Source: Streptomyces sp. GQFP (lineage in GTDB: Bacteria; Actinomycetota; Actinomycetes; Streptomycetales; Streptomycetaceae). From it: a stretch of DNA of 64,000 bases. This document shows, piece by piece, positions 35,121-43,556 of this stretch. The stretch spans positions 3,286,001 through 3,350,000 of the forward strand of contig NZ_CP089312.1 of NCBI RefSeq assembly GCF_021545335.1, written 5' to 3'. Under the pieces are notes generated by a model. It ran no database searches and was not told where the DNA came from. It was given only the letters and a program-made list of their open reading frames with translations. Position 1 is the first letter of the stretch, and every line of letters begins with the position of its first letter. The position numbers were made by a program, and so were the translations under genes.

Positions 35121-35765
35121 TCAGCCGATACCGTCGTCCAGCAGCGCGGCCGACACCTGCTGGGCCAGCCACTGCTCGGTCTCGTTCCACGACCAGCGGC
35201 AGTCCGCCACGTACAGACGCCAGGAGGGGTGGCCGAGGAAGAACCACAGGATGTCGGTTGCGCGGCCCCGCGTCAGTCCCGCCCTCAGGGCGCCCAGTTC
35301 CTCCAACCGCCCGGCCACGACCGCGAGGGCCTCGCGGTAGACGCGGTTGGCGCGGGCGAGGGTTTCCGCGGCCGTCTCGTCCAGTGCGGCTGCCGTGTTC
35401 AGCACCTGGAGCAGGGCGAAGTACTGCTCGTTGTCGACCCGCACCCCATGCGTGGCGACAGCGACCGTTTCACGGGGGTCGCGGCAGGCGTTCACCGCCG
35501 AGAGGGTCTGGTCGACGATCGGGTCGCCGATGCCCTCGCTGATGAAGTGGGCCAGGATCGAGGCTTTGCCCCCGGTGCTCGCGTACACCGTGGGGACGGC
35601 CGTCCCGGACTCCCGCGCGATGTCGCCGACGGTGACCTTTCCATAGCCGCGTTCGAGGAACAGGCGCAGAGCGGCCTCAAGGATGGCCGCCCGCGTCTCC
35701 GCGGCCGTCTCGGCGCGTCTGCCGGCACGGTACGGGCGTGGCTGACCATGCGGCCTGCTGCTCAT
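35121..35765 (-). CDS. TetR-family transcriptional regulator
   Basis: A 214-residue protein. Start ATG 35765 (MSSRPHGQPRP) has GGAGG 8 bases upstream; ATG 35783 is an alternative. DNA-binding domain RAAILEAALRLFLERGYGKVTVGDIARESGTAVPTVYASTGGKASIL (about 25-68). The rest is a helical ligand domain with AVATHGVRVDNEQYFALL and TDILWFFLGHPSWRLYVADCRWSWNETEQWL. It is divergent from the YcaC-like hydrolase gene and probably represses it through the palindrome at 35821-35839. Confidence 0.9.
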   Translation of the reverse strand: MSSRPHGQPRPYRAGRRAETAAETRAAILEAALRLFLERGYGKVTVGDIARESGTAVPTVYASTGGKASILAHFISEGIGDPIVDQTLSAVNACRDPRETVAVATHGVRVDNEQYFALLQVLNTAAALDETAAETLARANRVYREALAVVAGRLEELGALRAGLTRGRATDILWFFLGHPSWRLYVADCRWSWNETEQWLAQQVSAALLDDGIG

Positions 35766-35820
35766 CTTTCCATCCTCCATCAACGCGCCCTGCTGGCGCG
35801 TGCTACTTTCGGCGTAGGCT

Positions 35821-35839
35821 TCCTATATCCAATACAGGA
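35821..35839. promoter_or_regulatory. Palindromic operator candidate between TetR and hydrolase genes
   Basis: TCCTATATCCAATACAGGA: 8-base arms TCCTATAT / ATACAGGA match in 7 of 8 positions around CCA. AT-rich island in a high G+C promoter; such a site is typical for a TetR repressor. Confidence 0.6.
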
Positions 35840-35932
35840 GCCCTCTACGCGGATGTTCACGCCCTGCGTGCCGATCCGGACGCCAGGGTGGCATCGCGCG
35901 GCAGACACATCCAAAAGTCAGGAGTCACGACC

Positions 35933-36562
35933 ATGGACGTCGAGCGGCGCACGCCGGCCAACACAGCCATTGTGCTCATCGACTACATCACCGGGTTCGC
36001 GAACATCTTCCGGTCGCAGACCATCGAGGCGAACGTCAACGGTGCTGTCGCGCTGGCGAAGACGGCGCTCGGCTTCGGTGCGCCGCTGATCGTCACCAGC
36101 GGCCCCGAGGGCGATCCGCGAGGAGGGCTGTATCCCGAACTCCGGTCCGTCATCGGCGAGCACCCGGTGATTCACCGTTCCGGTTCGTTCGATGCCTTCG
36201 ACTTCCCGGGCTTCGCCCAGGCGGTAGAGGACTCAGGCGTCAGGCACCTGGTGCTTGCCGGACTGATGACGGACGGGTGCGTGCATCACACGGCGCTCGG
36301 CGCGCTTCGGCGGGACTACTCGGTCTCAGTGGTCGTCGACGCGACAGCGGACGAGAACCCGGAGATCCACCAGGCTGCCCTTACCCGGCTCACGCAGCTC
36401 GGCGTAGTTCCGCGGAGCTGGCTTTCCCTGGCTGCCGAGTTCCAACGTACGTACGAGAACTTCGACACCTTGCCGGTATTCATGGACCTGTTGCAGACCC
36501 AAGCACCGAAGTACGCGATGAGCCTGGCGACGCTGGCACCTGCCCCGCAGGTAGCGCCCTAG
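35933..36562 (+). CDS. YcaC-like isochorismatase-fold cysteine hydrolase
   Basis: A 209-residue protein from ATG 35933 (GGAG 8 bases upstream). Catalytic Asp is in TAIVLIDYITGF (about residue 18) and catalytic Cys in LAGLMTDGCVHHTALGAL (about 112). The third position, Lys in isochorismatases, appears as Arg or His in HPVIHRSGSFDAFDFPGF, as in YcaC-type proteins that I recall with a similar IARPG segment. Substrate is unknown. The divergent TetR gene likely regulates it. A strong hairpin follows at 36590. Confidence 0.87.
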   Translation: MDVERRTPANTAIVLIDYITGFANIFRSQTIEANVNGAVALAKTALGFGAPLIVTSGPEGDPRGGLYPELRSVIGEHPVIHRSGSFDAFDFPGFAQAVEDSGVRHLVLAGLMTDGCVHHTALGALRRDYSVSVVVDATADENPEIHQAALTRLTQLGVVPRSWLSLAAEFQRTYENFDTLPVFMDLLQTQAPKYAMSLATLAPAPQVAP

Positions 36563-36589
36563 CCTGACCCTGGCCTCGATCGTTCATGA

Positions 36590-36615
36590 GGGGCCGTCGG
36601 CTTGCCGACGGCCCC
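36590..36615 (+). terminator. Intrinsic terminator after the YcaC-like hydrolase
   Basis: Perfect 12-base stem GGGGCCGTCGGC / GCCGACGGCCCC with a two-base TT between arms, 28 bp after the stop codon, followed by TTCGT. No U-run is seen, as is common in Streptomyces. Confidence 0.8.
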
Positions 36616-36655
36616 TTCGTGATGGCAGCCGGCAGGGGTTGGGAGGCTGCGGCAG

Positions 36656-36808
36656 GTGAAAACCGCCTTGGTCGCGACACCGGCCAAGCACGAGGAACTC
36701 ATGGACCGGCTGGTGGACGCACTGTGCCCGGACCTGGGGCATGAAGGCCTGTGTCCCATCCCCTGGGCAAGGCACAGCGTGAACGGCGTTTCCCTCTCCG
36801 CGAAGAAG
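36656..36808 (+). pseudogene. 5' part of a small conserved Streptomyces gene, 3' end lost
   Basis: GTG 36656 has a good ribosome site (GGGAGG nine bases upstream). The first 51 codons (MKTALVATPAKHEELMDRL, then VDALCPDLGHEGLCPIPWARHSVNG and SLSAKK) form a convincing short protein like ones I recall from Streptomyces with a similar PCPxPWxxHSV segment. After about 36808 the frame runs on antisense to the KAP NTPase remnant until 37240, which is not credible as protein. The end of the normal gene seems replaced at the junction near 36810-36860. Confidence 0.45.
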
Positions 36809-36844
36809 ACACTGACGCTTACCCCGCAAGCACAGACGCGGAAG

Positions 36845-37607
36845 TCACAGGCACGGACGCGGACACTGCGGACCGTCGTCTGCGCGGGCCAAAGGCAGGA
36901 ACAGCACCGGGCGGCCGGACCACTCGACACGCGTGTCTCCCAAGGACGCGACGAACGCGGCCCGGTCGCAGCCGATGACGAAAGGCCAGCCCCGGCACGT
37001 CCAGATAGACCTTCACCGCCTCGCAGACCGCGAGGACCGTCTCCTCCGAGCAGCGGTCGAGGTCGTCGACGAAGACGACGAGCAGCCGGCGCGGTTCGTA
37101 CTCCGCCGAGTCGGCCCACTCGGTGGCGAGGTCGCGCAGCGCGTCCCGCATCTCGTTGCGGGCCTTGGGATCGACGGACAGGTCACGCCAGAACTGGTCG
37201 ACGAGCCCGGCCGCGCCGAACGGCGCCGAGGCGATGGTGAGCGTCTCCCGCAGGGCCCGTATCAAGGTCCCGCGTTCGGACGCGCCGTGGATCATCCGCC
37301 GCACCAGTCGCCGGTCGAACTTCATCAGCACCGACTTGATGAGCCCTTCCAGCGCGTCGCCACCGGAGGAGGTCCAGGCGTTGTACCAGACGATCTCGAC
37401 GTCCTGACGCTGCCGCAACTCGGCCTCGACGAGCCGCATGAGGCTGCTCTTGCCCATCCCCCACCCGGCGTCGACGGCAAGCGTGAAGGGGGTCGCGGTC
37501 CGGGAGTCGTGCAACAGCCGGGCCAGCTCCCGCGCGGCCCGCCCGGCACCCAGCAGATCATCCTCCGGCACGGTCACGGGCTCGTCGTTCAGCAGCGAGA
37601 GCCTCAT
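36845..37607 (-). pseudogene. Frameshifted and truncated KAP-family P-loop NTPase
   Basis: From ATG 37607 the frame gives MRLSLLNDEPVTVPEDDLLGA, a Walker A in AGWGMGKSSLMRL (about residues 48-60), DVEIVWYNAWTSSGGDAL and the Walker B LLVVFVDDLDRCSEETVLAVCEAVKVYLDVPGLAF, the hallmarks of KAP NTPases (membrane-linked, often phage- or plasmid-related). At 36980-36983 one extra A in GAAAGG shifts the frame; restoring it gives VIGCDRAAFVASLGDTRVEW, so the original continued. That tail then merges with a 99-bp segment shared with the gene at 42799. The rest of the NTPase is missing. Not functional as it stands. Confidence 0.8.
36861..36959. repeat. 99-bp direct repeat, left copy
   Basis: Matches 42815-42913 in the same orientation with few differences (for instance GGACACTGCGGACCGT and CACTCGACACGCGTGTCTCC). 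Encodes on the minus strand the shared tail DTRVEWSGRPVLFLPLARAD. Bounds a roughly 6-kb segment with the acyltransferase and WD40 genes. Confidence 0.8.
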
Positions 37608-37676
37608 GCGTCCGGCCGCTCCCTTCCCTCTGATCGAGAAGGTCAACATACCCAGGGTCAGGGCATCTTGGGATCG

Positions 37677-38912
37677 TCACGGTGGCTGCACACGGCGTGC
37701 CAGCCTGCGGCCCCATGCCTGGCTCGGTGCTTCGACGTAACGGTGGGTCAGCAGACACAGGGGCAGCAGCACGGCGAAGAACGCGACTTCGAGCGCAGGA
37801 CTGTCCTGCCGCCGTCGGCCGATCGTGCTGTCGATCACGGCCAGCGGCACCGGATGCAGCAGATAGACCGAGTAGCTGATCGTTCCCAGTCCGGTCAGCA
37901 TCCGCGGTATGCGCCGACGGCGGGACAGCAGTCCGGCGCCGAAGGTCAGTACAGCCAGCAGGAACGCGACGATCCAGCCGCGCCGGGTGAAGTGGTCGCC
38001 GTCGCCGTACCAGTACGCACTCCCTACAGCACAGGCAACCACTGTGACGGCGGTACCGGCCGCACGGCGCCAGGTGCTCTGACCGTTCTCGGCACGGTGG
38101 ACGGCGGTGCCGAGGAACATCACGGCGAGGATCACCAGGTCCTCCCACAGCGGGACCGTGCCGTTGAACGGGACCAGGACGAGCGCCAGCACCCCGCCCA
38201 GGACACCCCCGAATACCCGGAGCACGGGTGACGCGGCGCTCGCACAGCAGATGGCGACCCCCATGGCGATCGACGCGAACACGATCAGCGGGCCGGTGCC
38301 GACCAGTCCGGACAGGGCAGAGGACGGCAGCGCCACCCCTGCCATCACACTCGCGGCGGCGAGCACTGCCAGGACGACCGCGACCGCCGCGGACCGCCCG
38401 TGAAGGCGGACCGTGAAAAGAGCCACGACCAGCAGGTAGAAGGACATCTCGTACGAGAGCGTCCACAGGACGAGCAGGAGACTGGGCGTCCCGAGCAACT
38501 CCTGGAGCATGGTGGCGTGGGCCACCGCCACGGTGACCACGCTCTGTTGGCCGAAGTCACGTATCTCCGCGATGCCCAGGAGGTCGAGGGCGAGGAGCGC
38601 GGTGACGACAGCCGCCCACAGCGGGTACACGCGGAAGATTCGTCCGATCCAGAACGTCCGGACGCAGCCCCGGCGCTCCAGCGATGCGGGGATGATGTAG
38701 CCACTCACCAGGAAGAACACCATGATGCCGTAGCGGCTGGTGTTGAACTGCGGCATCAGCTCCCGCCGGAAGTCCGCCATGAAGGTGTACGAGGAGTGGT
38801 CGAACACCACGACGAGTGCGGCGAGGCCGCGCGACGCGTCCAGCCAGCCCAACCGCGATGCGGGGGAGGGCGAGCGCGCCGGTGAAGCAGGAACGCGGGG
38901 TGGGGATTGCAT
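37677..38912 (-). CDS. Acyltransferase 3 family membrane protein
   Basis: A 411-residue protein from ATG 38912 with about ten hydrophobic helices. The family signature is in RLGWLDASRGLAALVVVFDHSSY (with H as catalytic base), GIMVFFLVSGYIIPASLERRG, and FWIGRIFRVYPLWAAVV. It ends YVEAPSQAWGRRLARR, as in OafA/WecH-type O-acyltransferases. It probably transfers an acyl group to an envelope glycan or a small molecule. The gene diverges from the WD40-NTPase gene across a 142-bp region holding a 15-bp-arm inverted repeat. Confidence 0.88.
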   Translation of the reverse strand: MQSPPRVPASPARSPSPASRLGWLDASRGLAALVVVFDHSSYTFMADFRRELMPQFNTSRYGIMVFFLVSGYIIPASLERRGCVRTFWIGRIFRVYPLWAAVVTALLALDLLGIAEIRDFGQQSVVTVAVAHATMLQELLGTPSLLLVLWTLSYEMSFYLLVVALFTVRLHGRSAAVAVVLAVLAAASVMAGVALPSSALSGLVGTGPLIVFASIAMGVAICCASAASPVLRVFGGVLGGVLALVLVPFNGTVPLWEDLVILAVMFLGTAVHRAENGQSTWRRAAGTAVTVVACAVGSAYWYGDGDHFTRRGWIVAFLLAVLTFGAGLLSRRRRIPRMLTGLGTISYSVYLLHPVPLAVIDSTIGRRRQDSPALEVAFFAVLLPLCLLTHRYVEAPSQAWGRRLARRVQPP

Positions 38913-38985
38913 GCGTGGCCAGAGTCCTCTTCGGTGAGATGTCCGCCGGGCTCGCCGTGCGGCGGGGGCATCACCGAGTTCAGTG

Positions 38986-39036
38986 GCCGGTGCATTGTTC
39001 GGCAGTACCGTTCTGGCGGCTGAACAATGAACCGGC
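38986..39036. promoter_or_regulatory. Long inverted repeat in the acyltransferase/WD40-NTPase divergent promoter
   Basis: Left arm GCCGGTGCATTGTTC (38986-39000) and right arm GAACAATGAACCGGC (39022-39036) match in 14 of 15 positions around a 21-base centre. The right arm ends 18 bp before the GTG of the WD40 gene. Its AT-rich core stands out; a dimeric regulator, perhaps the HTH domain of the WD40 protein, may bind. Confidence 0.7.
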
Positions 39037-39054
39037 GACTGGCGGGGGTGAGTT

Positions 39055-42000
39055 GTGGCGGGGCGTCGTGAGATGCCGGTGGATCCGGCGGCGGGTCCGG
39101 TGCAGCGGTTCGCGTTCGAGTTGCGCAAGCTGCGGGCGGAGGCGGACGGGATCACCTACCGGTCGCTGGCTCAGCGGGCGGGCTACTCGGTGACCGCGCT
39201 GTCGCAGGCTGCGGCCGGCGAGCAGTTGCCGACGCTGCCGGTGGCCCTGGCCTATGCCGGGGCGTGCGGTGGAGACCTGGCGGAATGGGAGGCCCGGTGG
39301 AAGGAAGCGGTGGAGGAGTCCGCCGGTGACGACTCCCGGGACGACGACGGATCGCTCACGCCGTACCGGGGTCTGGCTCGGTTCGAGCCCGGGGACAGCG
39401 GCCTGTTCTTCGGCCGGGAACAGCTCACCGCCGACCTGCTCGACCTGCTGCGCCGCCGACGGTTCGCCGCGGTCTTCGGCCCCAGCGGCAGCGGCAAGTC
39501 CTCCCTGCTGCGGGCCGGCCTGTTACCCGTCCTCCGGCACGCTCAGGAGCCCGGCCTGCGCCCGGCCGCGATCCGGATCCTGACACCGGGCGAACGCCCG
39601 GCCCGCAGCCACGCCCCTCTCCTCGCGCCCGCGACTCCCCGCGACGGCAGCGCAGGGCCGGACACTTTCGTGATCGTCGACCAGTTCGAGGAGGTCTTCA
39701 CTCTCTGCCACGACGCGGCCGAACGCACCCGCTTCATCGATCTGCTGCTGACGGCCCGGCAGCCCGGGAGCCGTCTGCGGGTGCTGCTGGCGGTGCGCGG
39801 CGACTTCTACGGCCGCTGCGCCGAGCACCGCGACCTGGCCGACGCACTGCGCGATGCCAACCTCCTGGCCGGAGCGATGAGTCGGGCGGAACTGCGCGAT
39901 GCCGTCGTCAAGCCGGCCGCGGCTGCCGGACTGACCGTGGAACGCGCCCTCACCGCCCGGCTGGTCACGGAGGTCGCCGACGCGCCGGGTGGGCTGCCCC
40001 TGCTGTCCCACGCGCTGCTGGAGACCTGGCGCCGCCGCCGCGGCAAGACACTGACCATGACGGGGTACGAGGCGGCCGGATGCCTGGACGGCGCGATCGC
40101 CAAGACCGCCGAGCAGATCTACGGCCGGTTCACCGCAGACCAGGCGGCTGCCGCCCGCCGGGTGTTGCTGCGCCTGGTCATTCCCGGTGACGGCACGCCC
40201 GACACCCGCCGTCCCGTCGGACGCGCGGAACTGACCGGCACCGGCCGGGACGACACCACCCAAGTGGTGGAGGCACTCGCCGGGGCGCGGCTGCTCACCC
40301 TGGACGGCGACAGGGTCGAGATGGCCCACGAGGCCCTGATCACGGCCTGGCCCCGGCTGCGCGGGTGGATCGAGGAAGACCGCGAACGCCTGCGTGTGCA
40401 CCGGAACCTGACCGAAGCGGCCCACGCCTGGCAGGACCTGCGCCGCGAAAAGGGCGCTCTGTACCGGGGAAGCCGACTCGCCGCCGCCCAGGAACACTTC
40501 GGCGGCGCACCGCGCGAGGACCTGACCGACCTGGAGCGCGCCTTCCTCCACGCCGGACTCGACCACGAGCAGAAGGGCCGTCGCCGGTACCGGCTGGTGC
40601 TCACCGCGGTCACCGCCGCCCTGTGTCTAGCCCTCGTCGCCGCCGGCCTCGCCGTGGGGCAGTGGCAGAGCGCGGTCGCCGCCCAGCGCCTGGCCGAGTC
40701 CCGGCAACTGGCCGCCCAGTCCAGCGCACTGCTGGACTCCGAACCCGACCTCGCCGCACTACTCGCCGTCCATGCCTACCGGACCAGCCCGACCCGCGAA
40801 GCCACCGCCGCCCTCTATGCCGCCGCGGCGCTACCACCGCGCAAGAGTCTGATCAGCGGCACCGAACCGGTGGATTCCCTCGCCCTCAGCCCGGACGGCC
40901 GCACCGTCGCCGCCCACAGCACGGACGGCGGAGTACGGATCTGGAGTCTGCCGGAGGGCCGGCTCCGGCACACGTTCCCCGGCCGAAGCACCGGCGAGGT
41001 CACGACCGCGGCGTTCAGCCCCGACGGCCGCACCCTCGCTGTCTCCACCGGCGGGGCGATAGGCATGTGGGATCCGGCCACCGGCAGGAAACGCGGCACC
41101 CTCACCATCCCCGGCGGTTCGGTACGTGGGATCGCCTTCAGCCCTGACGGTCGTACCGTGGCCGCCGCCTCCGCGACGGCTGTACGGCTGTGGGACGTGG
41201 CCACCGGCCGCAAGCGGCAAGGCTTCACCGGCCACCCCGACCCGCAGGCGGTCGCCTTCGGCCCTGACGGAAGTACCGTCGCCGCGGTGAGCCTCGGCGG
41301 ACTGGTGCGGGTGTGGGACGTGGCCACCGGCCGCACCCGGACCGCCCACGACGGCCGGATCGACGGCCAGGTGGTGGCTCTCAGCCCGGACAGCCGAACC
41401 TACGCGGTTGTGCGCGCCGACGGTTCGGTGCAACTGCGGGAGACGGCCACCGGCATCGTCCGGCGCACCGTCCGGGACGGTCCCACCGGGTTGCACGAGG
41501 TGACCTTCGCGCCCGGCGGCCGGACCCTCGCGATCCCGGGTCAGGGGGACAAGGTGCGGCTGTGGGACACCGCTTCCGGCACCGCGCGGGGCACCGTGAC
41601 CACCGGTCACCACGGGCGGGGGGCCATGGAAGTGGCGCTCAGCGCGGACGGCCGCACCCTGGTCACCGGCAGCAACCTGGACCCCGCCGTCCGCGTCCAC
41701 GGCCTGCCCGCCGATCCCCCACAGACCACTCTGCCCGGCCCTGCCGGCACGTACATCGCCGACATGGCATTCGGTCCGGACGGACGGACGATGGCGACGG
41801 TTCGCCAAGGGCCGCCCGGCCGTGGGTCGGTCGAGCTTTGGGATGTCAGGACCGGCGGTCGCGAGGCCGCACTGGCGCTCGACACCGACCCGGCACCCGG
41901 AGGAAGGCAACTGCCCTTCACGGCTTCCCGCCTCGGGGCCGTGGGGTTCAGCCCGACCGGGCGCGCCCTGGCCGTCAGGACCGTGCGAAAAGGGCGGACA

Positions 42001-42777
42001 GAGGTGGTCGAGGTCCGGGACGTGGCCACGGGCCGTCTTCGCCAGAGCCGTGCCCTGGGCGCCGTCGGCACGGCGGTCTTCAGCCCCGACGGGACGCGGC
42101 TCGCCATCCTCGGCGTGGAGGGATCGGTGTGGATCTGGCACCTTTCAACCGGCGTACTTCGCACCGCCCGCAACGGCCACGGCGAACCCGTCCGGGCGGT
42201 GGCGTTCAGTCCGGACGGCCGCACACTCGCCGTCGTGGACATCGAGGCCGACGGCGAGCAGATCACGCTGCTCGACGCAGCAACCGGCCGCACCCAGCGC
42301 ACCATCGACCCGGGCGCCCGGAGCCCGCTGTCCCTGGCGTTCGGCCCGGACGGACACATGCTGGCCACCGTGGCCGGCGGCAACGGACTGGTGAAGACAT
42401 GGGATGCGCGCACCGGTCAGCTCCAAGACAGCTTCAGTGTCAGTGGTCAGGCGGCGTCGCCGGCTTTCAGCCCCGATGGACGCACCCTGGCCATAAGCAC
42501 CGTAAGAGGAGTCCAGCTGTGGGACCTCGCCACCAGCCAGACCAGAAGCACCCTGCCGACCGGCTCGTTCGCAGCAGTGGCGTTCAGCCCGGACGGACGG
42601 ACCCTGGCCATCGGCACGGGCGACTCCGTCGGCCTGTGGAACGTCGACCTGCCCGACCCGGCCCGCGCGATCCGCAACATTTGCGAGGCCGTCGACGCCT
42701 CTCTCACCTCTCAGGAACAGTCCCGCTACCTGCACGGGCAGTCCGCGGATGCCGGCTGCCAGACTGCCGTGAGATAG
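39055..42777 (+). CDS. HTH-nSTAND NTPase-WD40 repeat protein
   Basis: A 1240-residue protein from GTG 39055. Residues about 14-75 are an XRE-like helix-turn-helix (TYRSLAQRAGYSVTALSQAAAG). An nSTAND1-type NTPase follows (Walker A FGPSGSGKSS 141-150; Walker B FVIVDQFEE 205-213; a regulatory region with VEMAHEALITAWPRLRGWI). A membrane helix (about 512-532) is followed by roughly 14 WD40 blades from about 600 to 1205, many with FSPDGRTLA. STAND proteins act as sensing switches in regulation and in phage defence. The HTH at the front would permit autoregulation via the inverted repeat at 38986. Confidence 0.9.
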   Translation: MAGRREMPVDPAAGPVQRFAFELRKLRAEADGITYRSLAQRAGYSVTALSQAAAGEQLPTLPVALAYAGACGGDLAEWEARWKEAVEESAGDDSRDDDGSLTPYRGLARFEPGDSGLFFGREQLTADLLDLLRRRRFAAVFGPSGSGKSSLLRAGLLPVLRHAQEPGLRPAAIRILTPGERPARSHAPLLAPATPRDGSAGPDTFVIVDQFEEVFTLCHDAAERTRFIDLLLTARQPGSRLRVLLAVRGDFYGRCAEHRDLADALRDANLLAGAMSRAELRDAVVKPAAAAGLTVERALTARLVTEVADAPGGLPLLSHALLETWRRRRGKTLTMTGYEAAGCLDGAIAKTAEQIYGRFTADQAAAARRVLLRLVIPGDGTPDTRRPVGRAELTGTGRDDTTQVVEALAGARLLTLDGDRVEMAHEALITAWPRLRGWIEEDRERLRVHRNLTEAAHAWQDLRREKGALYRGSRLAAAQEHFGGAPREDLTDLERAFLHAGLDHEQKGRRRYRLVLTAVTAALCLALVAAGLAVGQWQSAVAAQRLAESRQLAAQSSALLDSEPDLAALLAVHAYRTSPTREATAALYAAAALPPRKSLISGTEPVDSLALSPDGRTVAAHSTDGGVRIWSLPEGRLRHTFPGRSTGEVTTAAFSPDGRTLAVSTGGAIGMWDPATGRKRGTLTIPGGSVRGIAFSPDGRTVAAASATAVRLWDVATGRKRQGFTGHPDPQAVAFGPDGSTVAAVSLGGLVRVWDVATGRTRTAHDGRIDGQVVALSPDSRTYAVVRADGSVQLRETATGIVRRTVRDGPTGLHEVTFAPGGRTLAIPGQGDKVRLWDTASGTARGTVTTGHHGRGAMEVALSADGRTLVTGSNLDPAVRVHGLPADPPQTTLPGPAGTYIADMAFGPDGRTMATVRQGPPGRGSVELWDVRTGGREAALALDTDPAPGGRQLPFTASRLGAVGFSPTGRALAVRTVRKGRTEVVEVRDVATGRLRQSRALGAVGTAVFSPDGTRLAILGVEGSVWIWHLSTGVLRTARNGHGEPVRAVAFSPDGRTLAVVDIEADGEQITLLDAATGRTQRTIDPGARSPLSLAFGPDGHMLATVAGGNGLVKTWDARTGQLQDSFSVSGQAASPAFSPDGRTLAISTVRGVQLWDLATSQTRSTLPTGSFAAVAFSPDGRTLAIGTGDSVGLWNVDLPDPARAIRNICEAVDASLTSQEQSRYLHGQSADAGCQTAVR

Positions 42778-42798
42778 GACCTCATCGATACTCAAAAG

Positions 42799-43185
42799 TC
42801 ATGAGCGCGGACATGGACACTGCGGACCGTGGTCGGCGCGGGCCAAGGGCAGGAACAACACAGGCCGGGCGGCCCACTCGACACGCGTGTCTCCTGCGGA
42901 GGCGACGAACGCGTACGGTTCACCGGCCCGGAGCCGCATGACCGCTTCCCACTGACCATGGTCGAGCCACCGGAAGGCACGTTCGGTGTCCTCAGGATCG
43001 AACGCGGACAGCAGCACGCGCACGGCGAGGCGCATCCATACCAGCGCCTGCTCCGGAGTATCGGCTGCTTTCGTCCGGAGTCCCGTCCCACCGATACCGC
43101 CGTCCGCCATCGAGTACGCGGTGAACTCGCACCACCAGCCAGGACGACCGACGGACGCGGGGCGGTGCATCAGGCTGCGGCACAT
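42799..43185 (-). CDS. Conserved small protein of a WhiJ-like cluster, paralogue 1
   Basis: A 128-residue protein from ATG 43185 with AGGAGG four bases upstream. Sequence contains DTPEQALVWMRLAVRVLLSAF, AFRWLDHGQWEAVMRLRAGEPYAFVAS and a hydrophobic strand RPVLFLPLARAD. It resembles its upstream neighbour in layout (A-helix, W-helix, a RAG or RLAG strand pair and a late A-x-x-PV-F segment), so the two may be paralogues. It is the third gene of a minus-strand set with a HATPase protein. Its 3' end (42815-42913) is copied next to the KAP NTPase remnant. Function unknown. Confidence 0.72.
   Translation of the reverse strand: MCRSLMHRPASVGRPGWWCEFTAYSMADGGIGGTGLRTKAADTPEQALVWMRLAVRVLLSAFDPEDTERAFRWLDHGQWEAVMRLRAGEPYAFVASAGDTRVEWAARPVLFLPLARADHGPQCPCPRS
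42815..42913. repeat. 99-bp direct repeat, right copy
   Basis: Corresponds to 36861-36959; here it is the native 3' end of the gene at 42799-43185. The other copy is in a broken context, so this looks like the donor. Confidence 0.8.
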
Positions 43186-43556
43186 GTCGCCTCCTGGTCG
43201 GCATCACGGCGCACGAAGACAACGGGGGCGACGGCCAGTACGTACCGGACGTCGCCGTCACAGATCGTGTACGTGTACGTCTCGTGCCCCGCGAGCCGCA
43301 GCAAGGCCCGGGCATGCTCCCAGCCGTCGGACATCCACGCCCGCACCGGAGCGGCGGCCGGCGGATCGAGCTGGTCCGCGATGTGCCCGGCCCGCCGTAG
43401 CAGCCAAAACATGGCGAGCCAGGCGGAGTTGGAGCGACAGCGGCCGAGCCCGTACAGCGAGCGACCCGAGACGGCGTACGCCACACAGTCGGCGTCGAAG
43501 GCGGCGGACGGCGCGACCGGTTCGCCGGGCGGCGCGGACCTCGGCGCACTCAACAC
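43170..43556 (-). CDS. Conserved small protein of a WhiJ-like cluster, paralogue 2
   Basis: A 128-residue protein from a GTG at 43556 overlapping the end of the HATPase gene by seven bases; its own 3' end overlaps the next start by 16. Segments SNSAWLAMFWLLRRAGHIADQL, WMSDGWEHARALLRLAGHETYTYTICDGDVRYVLAVAPVVFV are seen. No signal peptide or known motif. The three overlapping genes form one translation unit, of a kind commonly found in Streptomyces next to XRE/DUF397 pairs. Role unknown. Confidence 0.7.
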   Translation of the reverse strand: MLSAPRSAPPGEPVAPSAAFDADCVAYAVSGRSLYGLGRCRSNSAWLAMFWLLRRAGHIADQLDPPAAAPVRAWMSDGWEHARALLRLAGHETYTYTICDGDVRYVLAVAPVVFVRRDADQEATCAAA

